Source: Promethearchaeota archaeon
Lineage (GTDB): Archaea > Asgardarchaeota > Lokiarchaeia > Sigynarchaeales > SOKP01
Assembly: GCA_030608765.1 (NCBI GenBank)
Contig: JAUWDN010000033.1
Location: forward strand, 1-7,836
DNA length: 7,836 nucleotides
Direction of reading: 5' to 3'
The position numbers and the translations under genes are program-made. Positions 1-5,844 of this stretch are shown piece by piece. The notes beneath the pieces are model-generated. The model did not search any database. It saw nothing but the letters and a program-made list of their open reading frames with translations, and was not told where the DNA came from. How positions within the stretch are numbered: position 1 is the first letter of the stretch; every line of letters begins with the position of its first letter.

Positions 1-279
1 GGTATTTTGTAGACGGGCGATCTCAAACCCAAATCTTGACAGTGTATAACTAACTAGCTCTCTTATGAGTGGTGCTGTTAATATTTTAAGATTGGACGAT
101 GTTATAAAGCGAAAAACATCAAGAGTAATTTTTTCGGCATCTTGCTCAGAAAGATTCGTTTCTTTTAGCAATGAGACATAAATTCTATCAGGATCAAATT
201 TATCTTTTTTCACGATCCCCGATGTTTTATCTTTATAGAGTACTTCTGGTAATGAATCGTAAATTTTTTCTTCAAACAT
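1..279 (-). CDS. nrdD: N-terminal part of ATP-cone protein, probably anaerobic ribonucleoside-triphosphate reductase (partial)
   Basis: The minus strand reads open from an ATG at 277-279 to the left edge, giving 93 codons with no stop; the rest lies outside the window. The product starts MFEEKIYDSLPEVLYKDK. It then has IVKKDKFDPDRI and a segment with KILTAPLIRELV, ending GFEIARLQNT at the edge. This pattern (a basic patch with F-D-P-x-R-I, helices, then T-x-P-x-I-R-E-x-V) is that of an ATP-cone, the nucleotide-sensing regulatory domain of ribonucleotide reductases. The closing 'ARLQNT' resembles the region before the catalytic barrel of archaeal class III NrdD, which reduces ribonucleotides anaerobically with a glycyl radical. 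The glycyl radical site and catalytic cysteines are not in view, so class III is an inference; another ATP-cone protein is possible. No clear ribosome binding site precedes the ATG. It is divergent from the GTPase gene. Confidence 0.6.
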   Translation of the reverse strand, partial: MFEEKIYDSLPEVLYKDKTSGIVKKDKFDPDRIYVSLLKETNLSEQDAEKITLDVFRFITSSNLKILTAPLIRELVSYTLSRFGFEIARLQNT

Positions 280-648
280 AATATAAGATGAATTGTCTAT
301 TTTATTGAATATAATAGATAAGAAAGTAATTATTCTCAATAAAAACTATTATTAATTTTTTATTAATTCTAATTAAATACTAAGAAAATAGTTCTCTAAG
401 ATTTTAGTAGTTTATTTCAAGGATTATTATATGTTTAAGATTATTTTTCGAAGTTCATTAGTGATGCTTATTAATTTTAAAAAATAAATATTTAAGAAAA
501 TTCTTTCTTAATATATTAGAATAGTATAATATTTTAAATCGGTTTAGAAGAATTAGTATAAGTATAATTTTATCTTTTGATTTAGAAACAGTGAGCTTTA
601 TTTGCTTTCTTTTAAATCTTTACGATAATCAATGAATTTCATGGAATT
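280..648. other. AT-rich divergent intergenic region
   Basis: This 369-bp spacer separates the starts of the minus-strand ATP-cone gene and the plus-strand GTPase gene, so it must carry both promoters. It is very AT-rich. I see no tRNA-like or other structured RNA and no convincing small gene. An 18-codon ORF starting at 431 is within chance expectation. Several TATA-like stretches occur (around 523-539 and 610-618 on plus; around 304-314 read on minus). Only the one at 610-618 is well placed for a start codon. Confidence 0.6.
610..618 (+). promoter_or_regulatory. Candidate TATA box for the longin/GTPase gene
   Basis: The stretch TTTTAAATC lies about 31-39 bp before the ATG at 649. An archaeal TATA box usually sits about 25 bp before the transcription start. 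That would put the 5' end near 640 and leave a leader of roughly ten bases or none. No good Shine-Dalgarno sequence precedes the ATG, which agrees with a near-leaderless message. In a region this AT-rich, such a match is weak evidence. Confidence 0.3.
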
Positions 649-2061
649 ATGTCAAAACAAAAGAGCAGTATAATCAAATCAATCGTTTTTAGTTTGTTTG
701 ATGACGACGGACCGACGCCAAAAATCTATTGGCCAGAAACGATGGATGAGTCTTCGAGGTTATTGATTGCTATGAAAACTATCTCCCTATTGATGGGTGA
801 TACCGTATATCAAAATGGCACCTCCACTGACGATGTAAATTATTTTGGAATCTTACCTTTTCCCGATTTAAAATTAAACGGTTTAACTTATTTCTTTTTA
901 ATATTCGATCCAAAAGCTCGTGGTAATGCGAAAGCAGCTACTTTAACTGTTTTGATTGATGAGGATGATAGGGTTTTTTTCTACGAAAACATGAAATACC
1001 TAAGAATTATAATAGATAGTGCTTCAACAAAAATTCAGATGGCTAAGACTCTTGAGGAAAATGAAGTCATATTGAACGATTTAAAAGGAGAATTGTTCGA
1101 TTTTACTAACGAAATAAAAGATCCCTTTTCACTAAAGCGTCAAATTAAAATCCTGATGACTGGTTTAGATCGCGCGGGAAAAACGAGTTTTCTCCATGCC
1201 GTCAAAAAGAGATATTCTGAAATTATAAAGACTTTACCTACGAAAGGAGTAGCGAGAAGCGAAGAAAAGATTTTTGAAGAACAGAATTCTACCATATCAG
1301 TGTGGGATCTTGGTGGTCAAAAAACATATCGGGAGAAATTTCTTGAGCAACGAAAGGTATACTTATACAACGTAGATTTACTCTTTTATTTTATAGATGT
1401 TCAAGATTTTTCACGAATTAACGAATCTGTCGATTTATTCAGTAAAGTAATAGCGTCACTTATAGAACTAGAAGAATTCCCTCCAATCGTTGTTTGTCTA
1501 AATAAAACGGATCCAGATATAAAGAAATCAAAGGATATTAGAGCCAACATTAACACGATTACTGAAAAAATTAGTGAAATCTCTGAGCGTTTTTTCGTAA
1601 AGATTTTTGAAACTTCTATCTTCGATGGATTCTCATTAATATCTGCTTATTCCTACGGGTTATCGCAATTATCTCCTAATAGAGAATTATTTGAAAACCA
1701 ATTAAAGCATTTTGCTAAGAAAATAAACTCAGATGCAATACTTTTACTTAATGAGAATGGGATAATTCTATCAAATTTCTCTAGAATGGGGATTTCTGAA
1801 AAGGTTTTTGAAATCTCTGCGCCACATTTTCAAACATTATATAAGACCTTTAAGGAATTTAAATTACTTAAGCAAGATTTTCTAATTTCTTCAGGAATAA
1901 CCGACGAATCAAAAAAAATAATATTTAAAAGGATTATAGTAGAAAAATACAACCTCTATTTATTGATGTTTATGGAAAAAGATTTAAATCTAGATAAAAT
2001 TGAAAAGCATTTACCTAAATTCACTAAAAATCTTAAAATTTTAATTCAGACCTATATCTAA
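649..2061 (+). CDS. Arf/Rag-like small GTPase with N-terminal longin-like and C-terminal roadblock-like domains
   Basis: A 470-residue protein in three parts. Residues about 8-130 look like a longin-like domain (KSIVFSLFDDDGPTPKIYWP, then FGILPFPDL and GLTYFF), followed by a helical linker. Residues about 164-345 form a small GTPase with all signature motifs: P-loop GLDRAGKT (172-179), switch I LPTKG with T198, WDLGGQ (219-224), NKTD (285-288) and TSI (322-324). The P-loop and WDLGGQ are Arf/Rag-like, and the catalytic Gln224 is kept, so GTP hydrolysis is likely. Residues about 347-470 (AKKINSDAILLLNENGIILS) resemble a roadblock/LC7 domain. Longin and roadblock folds serve as GTPase partners or platforms in eukaryotes; here they are fused to the switch itself. 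There is no glycine at position 2 and no C-terminal cysteine, so Arf- or Ras-type lipid anchoring is not expected. ATG 649 is the first start after an in-frame stop at 613. The 3' end overlaps the convergent transglutaminase gene by 4 bp. Confidence 0.88.
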   Translation: MSKQKSSIIKSIVFSLFDDDGPTPKIYWPETMDESSRLLIAMKTISLLMGDTVYQNGTSTDDVNYFGILPFPDLKLNGLTYFFLIFDPKARGNAKAATLTVLIDEDDRVFFYENMKYLRIIIDSASTKIQMAKTLEENEVILNDLKGELFDFTNEIKDPFSLKRQIKILMTGLDRAGKTSFLHAVKKRYSEIIKTLPTKGVARSEEKIFEEQNSTISVWDLGGQKTYREKFLEQRKVYLYNVDLLFYFIDVQDFSRINESVDLFSKVIASLIELEEFPPIVVCLNKTDPDIKKSKDIRANINTITEKISEISERFFVKIFETSIFDGFSLISAYSYGLSQLSPNRELFENQLKHFAKKINSDAILLLNENGIILSNFSRMGISEKVFEISAPHFQTLYKTFKEFKLLKQDFLISSGITDESKKIIFKRIIVEKYNLYLLMFMEKDLNLDKIEKHLPKFTKNLKILIQTYI

Positions 2062-3329
2062 TAATTTAATGAGCTATTATCTTCAAATCTCTTTTTCCTT
2101 CTTCGCATAATTACGATTGTTATTCCAATGACAAGAGTTGCGAGTATCACACCAATTATTATGAATATAATAATTTCTGGAGCAAATTGCTTTAGATTAA
2201 CATCTACTACACTCACTTTGAAGTTGTAATCATATTCAAATACTGATGAGTTTATATAGACTAGGCACGGATGAGGGAATTCGCTTGCATCACTTAGTTT
2301 AGGAACAGAAAACCATGCTCCAATATTTAAATTGAAACGCAGATAATCAATGTGATTAAAATAGTTGACTTGGCCATCCCAAGTAGGATCGCATGCAATC
2401 CATCCTATACCATCTACATAATATTCAACCCACGCATGTCCTAAAATATTAGACACCCCACCTGTTCCTGCATAAAAATCCCACTCTTGACCGATATAGG
2501 GTTTAGTAGAAGGGTTGTTAGAAATAACAAAACCAGAAACTTTGCGTGCCGGTATTCCTTGACACCGTAATAATGTAACCATTAAGCTGGAATATTCGCT
2601 ACAATCACCTGATTGGTTATAGTAAGCCCATTTAGCGCCCACTTCCTGAACTTGAAGACCATCATCATAATCAATGTGATTAACCACCCAATCGCAGATT
2701 TTTTGGGCTTTAACCACAGGGTTATCGCTGGGATTTACAATACTATAAGATTTAGCGTTTATGTTAAAATCGTCTCTTTCGTAGTATAGTTCGGAGTTAT
2801 TACAATATAAAGCAAACATCTCATCAGAAGTATCATAAACACCTATATCTGATGTATTAATATTGTAAAAGTTAACTTCGTTTAACTTAACTTTATACTT
2901 TTGATTTAAAGTAATTGTTTCACTGGGTAAAAGATTAGTAGCATTAAAAACATCAAAAGTATTGTTAAATTTATCTCTATAGATTAATGGAGTAGGATCA
3001 CTACCAGTTATACTACTATATTGTAATTCACTTTCTTGATATGGTCCCGAATATTGGGTTAAAGAGGAATTTGGTTGACGATCGTTTAACCTTGAAAACT
3101 TAAACCAGTAATCTCCGTTACCCCCAGATGTATGGGTTAAACTAAAATTAATTTCCACGTTATATGTAACACTTTGAGGAATTTCATAACCTGAGACTCC
3201 ATTTTCAGATTTAATTGTTATTGCTGCAGATTTTAATTGATTTGGGGATACTATTAACATTGAAGATGGTAATACAATTAGAGGAAATAATAATACAGTT
3301 AGAATAAATGCAAATTTTAATGATCTCAT
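2058..3329 (-). CDS. Secreted, membrane-anchored transglutaminase-like protein
   Basis: A 423-residue protein beginning MRSLKFAFILTVLLFPLIVL, a typical signal peptide or signal anchor. An ectodomain of about 170 residues of unknown fold follows, with many N-x-S/T sequons. A transglutaminase-like core spans about 200-325. The Cys-His-Asp triad is readable: C243 in SGDCSEYSSLM, H298 in GHAWVEYY, and D314 in WIACDPTWDG. One transmembrane helix (about 384-408) is followed by the basic stop-transfer RRRKKR, so the catalytic part should face outside. The fold covers protein crosslinkers, peptidases and amidases; with an intact triad it is probably active, but the substrate is unknown. The ATG gives a complete signal peptide; AT-rich, weakly TATA-like sequence lies upstream (about 3348-3372 on minus). 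It stands alone on its strand, convergent with the GTPase gene and divergent from the longin/winged-helix gene. Confidence 0.87.
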   Translation of the reverse strand: MRSLKFAFILTVLLFPLIVLPSSMLIVSPNQLKSAAITIKSENGVSGYEIPQSVTYNVEINFSLTHTSGGNGDYWFKFSRLNDRQPNSSLTQYSGPYQESELQYSSITGSDPTPLIYRDKFNNTFDVFNATNLLPSETITLNQKYKVKLNEVNFYNINTSDIGVYDTSDEMFALYCNNSELYYERDDFNINAKSYSIVNPSDNPVVKAQKICDWVVNHIDYDDGLQVQEVGAKWAYYNQSGDCSEYSSLMVTLLRCQGIPARKVSGFVISNNPSTKPYIGQEWDFYAGTGGVSNILGHAWVEYYVDGIGWIACDPTWDGQVNYFNHIDYLRFNLNIGAWFSVPKLSDASEFPHPCLVYINSSVFEYDYNFKVSVVDVNLKQFAPEIIIFIIIGVILATLVIGITIVIMRRRKKRFEDNSSLNY

Positions 3330-3445
3330 AATGAAGTAAACTTAATCTTTATTTTTACTAAACTAATAAAAATCTCTATTTTTAATTCTTCTGGTATTTA
3401 CTAAAGAAGAACATTATTAAGAACGAATTTTTATTATGGTAGTAA

Positions 3446-3453
3446 TTAAAATA
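3446..3453 (+). promoter_or_regulatory. Candidate TATA box for the longin/winged-helix gene
   Basis: TTAAAATA lies 27-34 bp before the proposed ATT start at 3480. Transcription would then begin near 3472-3480, giving a leaderless or almost leaderless message. This favours the upstream start over the ATG at 3633, which would need a leader of about 150 bases that itself reads as protein. The assignment rests on spacing and AT-richness only. Confidence 0.35.
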
Positions 3454-3479
3454 TGTGATACTAATAAGGGTAAGCTACA

Positions 3480-4121
3480 ATTATCTACAAGATTTTTCTT
3501 ATCGATAGCGACAACGGGATTTCTCTTTTAGAAGCTACTTTTAAAGATTTAAAAGAGGATAATAAAAATAAAGAAGCCATTCCTGGTTTCTTTAAAGAAA
3601 TCAATGAGATAATTGACAAAATACAAGACGCAATGGTTAAAGGCAGTGAAAAAGAAGATATGATAAGAATTGTAGAATCTGAAAACTCTACCATTATTAT
3701 TATCTATCATCCACTTTCAAGAATTCTCTTTTGCTCAATATCAGACTCAGATGACGACGTGGATAAAACAATTGAAGCAATTCATAAAATTTCGAATCGT
3801 TTTTGGTTGAAGCATAAGTCAGATATAAAAAATTTTCGTACGACATCGCAAAAATCTCGTTTTCAAACAATAATTGCCGATATTGAAAACATCTGCCAAG
3901 GAGGTAAAATAGCAGAAATCTTTCCAAAATTGTTGGTAGTTAAGAAAGTTTTAGAAAAGATAGTGTCAATGGGAATGATTAACGAGGAAGATTTTCAAGT
4001 AGCTTTAAGATGCACTGGCAAAGCTTCACCTTTAAAAATTGCAAGAGAGTTGACCAAAACTCGTAATGAGGTAAATAATGTTTTAAAAAAATTAGAGCAA
4101 TTAGATATTATAAGTTTTTAA
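3480..4121 (+). CDS. Longin-like domain protein with C-terminal winged helix; probable non-canonical ATT start
   Basis: The reading frame is open from 3474, just after a TAA at 3471-3473, to the stop at 4119-4121. The first ATG is at 3633, but the codons before it clearly encode protein: IYKIFLIDSDNGISLLEATF, a typical first strand-turn-strand of a longin/roadblock-type domain. The only plausible start that keeps it is ATT at 3480, giving MIYKIFLIDSD and 213 residues. Starting at 3633 would give 162 residues and cut the domain. Residues about 1-140 form the longin-like part (later strands TIIIIYHP and RILFCSIS, then a long helix). Residues about 150-213 look like a winged helix, with helices around SPLKIARELT and TRNEVNNVLKKLEQLDII. 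A role as a DNA-binding or GTPase-adaptor protein is inference. Alternatives are a sequencing error in the start codon or a small indel upstream. The radical SAM gene follows 51 bp later. Confidence 0.68.
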   Translation: MIYKIFLIDSDNGISLLEATFKDLKEDNKNKEAIPGFFKEINEIIDKIQDAMVKGSEKEDMIRIVESENSTIIIIYHPLSRILFCSISDSDDDVDKTIEAIHKISNRFWLKHKSDIKNFRTTSQKSRFQTIIADIENICQGGKIAEIFPKLLVVKKVLEKIVSMGMINEEDFQVALRCTGKASPLKIARELTKTRNEVNNVLKKLEQLDIISF

Positions 4122-4127
4122 ATTAAA

Positions 4128-4139
4128 TTCTTTCTTTTT
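4128..4139 (+). terminator. T-rich tract after the longin/winged-helix gene
   Basis: TTCTTTCTTTTT begins seven bases past the stop codon. Archaeal RNA polymerase commonly terminates at such T tracts without a hairpin. If used, it separates this gene from the radical SAM gene. Confidence 0.35.
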
Positions 4140-4147
4140 AAATTAAA
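4137..4147 (+). promoter_or_regulatory. Candidate TATA box for the radical SAM gene
   Basis: TTTAAATTAAA lies 26-36 bp before the TTG start at 4173, a suitable distance for a short-leader archaeal promoter. It is the second copy of the 13-bp direct repeat. The AAAGGT at 4161-4165 then lies close to the expected transcript start, so the promoter and the Shine-Dalgarno readings partly compete. Confidence 0.3.
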
Positions 4148-4172
4148 ATCCCGATAAAAAAAAGGTATCATT

Positions 4173-5663
4173 TTGAGATCATTTGATGTTTTATTTATCC
4201 ATCCTCCAAGAATCTTTGCTAAAGATTATCTTGAGTTGAGAAGTGCCTTTATTAAGTTGCCAGTGGGACTTGTTGCTCTAGCGGATTATTTAGAACAAAA
4301 CGGGTATTCAACAAATATTTTGAACATTCCTATGGAAATTTACTTTAATAAGAATTTTCGTCTTTCGAAATATTTGAAATCTGTAGATGTCAAAATTTGT
4401 GCCATTGAGTTAAATTGGATTCTGAATGCATATGGGGCCATTCAAAGTGCTGATATTGTCAAAAAGACAAATCCCAATATAAAAACAATTGTTGGTGGGA
4501 TTAGTGCTACGCATTTTCATGAAGATGTGATTAAATATCCTTCAATCGATGTTGTTATACGAGGAGAGGGAGAAATCCCATTATTAAAATTGGTAAATCA
4601 TTATTTAAAAGGAAATCCTAGTTTGAAAAATATCCCGAATATAACTTACAAACAGAATAGCGTAATATACCAAAATCCAATAAAGTATATTGCGGAAGAT
4701 CTTGATTTTTTAAATTTTGTTAATTTTGAGCTATTGGAAAATTGGAAGAATTATATCAAGGTAGATCCTTCAATTAGTATTATGATGGGCCGTTCATGCC
4801 CATATAACTGTGCGTACTGTGGGGGTGGGAAAAAGGCTTATAATGAGTTGTGCAAAAGAAATCACGTGATTTTACGAGATCCAAAACAAATTGTTGAGGA
4901 TATTGTTCATTTGAAAAATCTCTATCCAAAATTAAGCGTTATTGATTTAACCCATGGATATTATCCTGGTAATCATCAGTATTGGATGAAAATATTGCAA
5001 TTACTTCAAGAAGAATATATTGATATAGGAGCTATATTCGAAGTTTGGCATTTACCAGCAAAAGATTCATTTCTAAGTGAAGCAGCAAAAACTTTCGATG
5101 TTAGAAAATCATTTTTAAATTTCAGTGTTAATACATATTCTGAAAGAGTAAGAACCCTTTTAGTAAAACTTGGAGATACAAAACTGAATTTTTTAAATGC
5201 GGATGTATACCATCTAATTAAGAAATGTGGATTATACAATCTTCCCTTAATGTTATGGTTAACTGTAGGCAATCCGTATGAATCGATTAAAGATGTATTG
5301 ATTAATCTCAAACATGTTTTAAAAATTACTAAAGATTATATCCTTAAAAACAAACAAGCGATTTTATTTGTTAACACGGCAGTTTTAATAAGCCCCGGCA
5401 GTCCTGCATTTTCCAATGAGAAAAAATTTGGGGTAGATATTAAGGTTAAGAGTTTCCAAGAATTTTATGATTTATTTAGAGATCTTCGATATTTTAAAAG
5501 TTTTTTAGATGATCCCGTTAACTATGATACACTTTATTTATCTCAAAGAAAAATTAAACATTTGAATAATATCTTTCAATTAATTAGTGTAATTCCCATA
5601 ATCCTTTCTCTCATTAGTCTTTTAACCCATAAAAATGTGAAAATACAAAATAAAGAGAAGTGA
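4173..5663 (+). CDS. B12-binding-domain radical SAM enzyme, substrate unknown
   Basis: A 496-residue protein. Residues about 5-150 read as a cobalamin-binding Rossmann-like domain (DVLFIHPPR at the start, GLVALADYLEQNGYSTNIL, TIVGGISATHF, VVIRGEGE). It lacks the DxHxxG histidine motif of base-off B12 enzymes, as is common in this class. The radical SAM barrel starts near 200 with the cluster motif CPYNCAYC (C209, C213, C216), which binds the 4Fe-4S cluster that cleaves SAM. The later SPGSPAF (407-413) and NYDTLYLSQ segments resemble a conserved region of archaeal B12/radical SAM proteins of the Ta0216 type; that link is from memory. A hydrophobic stretch at about 467-485 near the C-terminus may associate with membrane. 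Such enzymes often methylate unactivated carbons or modify lipids or cofactors; no substrate can be named here. The start is TTG at 4173, preceded by AAAGGT with about seven bases of spacing. Confidence 0.87.
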   Translation: MRSFDVLFIHPPRIFAKDYLELRSAFIKLPVGLVALADYLEQNGYSTNILNIPMEIYFNKNFRLSKYLKSVDVKICAIELNWILNAYGAIQSADIVKKTNPNIKTIVGGISATHFHEDVIKYPSIDVVIRGEGEIPLLKLVNHYLKGNPSLKNIPNITYKQNSVIYQNPIKYIAEDLDFLNFVNFELLENWKNYIKVDPSISIMMGRSCPYNCAYCGGGKKAYNELCKRNHVILRDPKQIVEDIVHLKNLYPKLSVIDLTHGYYPGNHQYWMKILQLLQEEYIDIGAIFEVWHLPAKDSFLSEAAKTFDVRKSFLNFSVNTYSERVRTLLVKLGDTKLNFLNADVYHLIKKCGLYNLPLMLWLTVGNPYESIKDVLINLKHVLKITKDYILKNKQAILFVNTAVLISPGSPAFSNEKKFGVDIKVKSFQEFYDLFRDLRYFKSFLDDPVNYDTLYLSQRKIKHLNNIFQLISVIPIILSLISLLTHKNVKIQNKEK

Positions 5664-5723
5664 ATGAAAGTCTTATTAGGCTTCAAAATTACATTCTCTT
5701 ATATTAAAATTATTGGTTACCGA

Positions 5724-5739
5724 TTTTTTCCTTATTTTT
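5724..5739 (+). terminator. T-rich tract downstream of the radical SAM gene
   Basis: TTTTTTCCTTATTTTT lies about 60 bp after the stop codon, before the eL13 promoter region. It is a plausible archaeal T-tract terminator, with no strong hairpin seen. Confidence 0.35.
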
Positions 5740-5797
5740 GAGTATATTCATATACATATTTAATAGGATTTTGAAATAGAAAAAAATAAAAGCCTTC

Positions 5798-5805
5798 TAT
5801 ATTTA
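5798..5805 (+). promoter_or_regulatory. Candidate TATA box for the eL13 gene
   Basis: TATATTTA lies about 40 bp before the ATG at 5845. Transcription would start near 5825-5830, leaving a short leader that just includes GGTGA at 5830-5834. This is the most coherent promoter plus binding-site arrangement in the window. Confidence 0.4.
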
Positions 5806-5829
5806 TCTCATTTACCTTTTAATCAATTT

Positions 5830-5834
5830 GGTGA
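5830..5834 (+). promoter_or_regulatory. Shine-Dalgarno-like GGTGA of eL13
   Basis: GGTGA matches the 3' part of the consensus GGAGGTGAT that pairs with the 16S rRNA tail. It lies 4 bases before a TTG (5839) and 10 before an ATG (5845), in the same frame two codons apart. The site does not settle the choice; ATG is preferred on codon strength, and the difference is only two residues. Confidence 0.45.
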
Positions 5835-5844
5835 CGCTTTGATT

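Larger units (their letters stand above)
4115..4147 (+). repeat. 13-bp direct repeat, 20-bp period
   Basis: TTTTTAAATTAAA occurs twice, at 4115-4127 and 4135-4147, spaced exactly 20 bp start to start (about two helical turns). The first copy overlaps the stop codon of the longin/winged-helix gene. The second is placed where a TATA box for the radical SAM gene would be. It could be a duplicated promoter element or operator, or chance in AT-rich DNA. Confidence 0.45.
5664..5838. other. Spacer between the radical SAM gene and eL13
   Basis: This 175-bp AT-rich spacer contains a T-rich tract (5724-5739), TATA-like sequence near 5742-5763 and a better placed TATA box at 5798-5805. A 25-codon ORF begins directly after the radical SAM stop (ATG 5664, in the same frame, stop 5739-5741). 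It has no recognisable features and is not called as a gene. Confidence 0.5.

Noticed and set aside
431..487. 18-codon ORF starting ATG 431 in the divergent spacer
   Set aside because: Too short, no ribosome binding site or recognisable peptide, and expected by chance.
3485..3927. Two minus-strand ORFs of 69 and 75 codons (3485-3694 and 3700-3927)
   Set aside because: They lie antisense to the longin/winged-helix gene, including its upstream extension; the plus frame has the coherent domain pattern and these do not.
5006..5311. Minus-strand ORF of 101 codons
   Set aside because: Antisense to the radical SAM barrel; no recognisable motif, and the sense frame is clearly coding.
5664..5741. 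25-codon ORF directly after the radical SAM stop, in the same frame
   Set aside because: It reads as a short hydrophobic/basic peptide and begins right at the stop. AT-rich sequence gives such ORFs by chance, and it runs through the likely terminator tract. Stop-codon readthrough cannot be supported from sequence.
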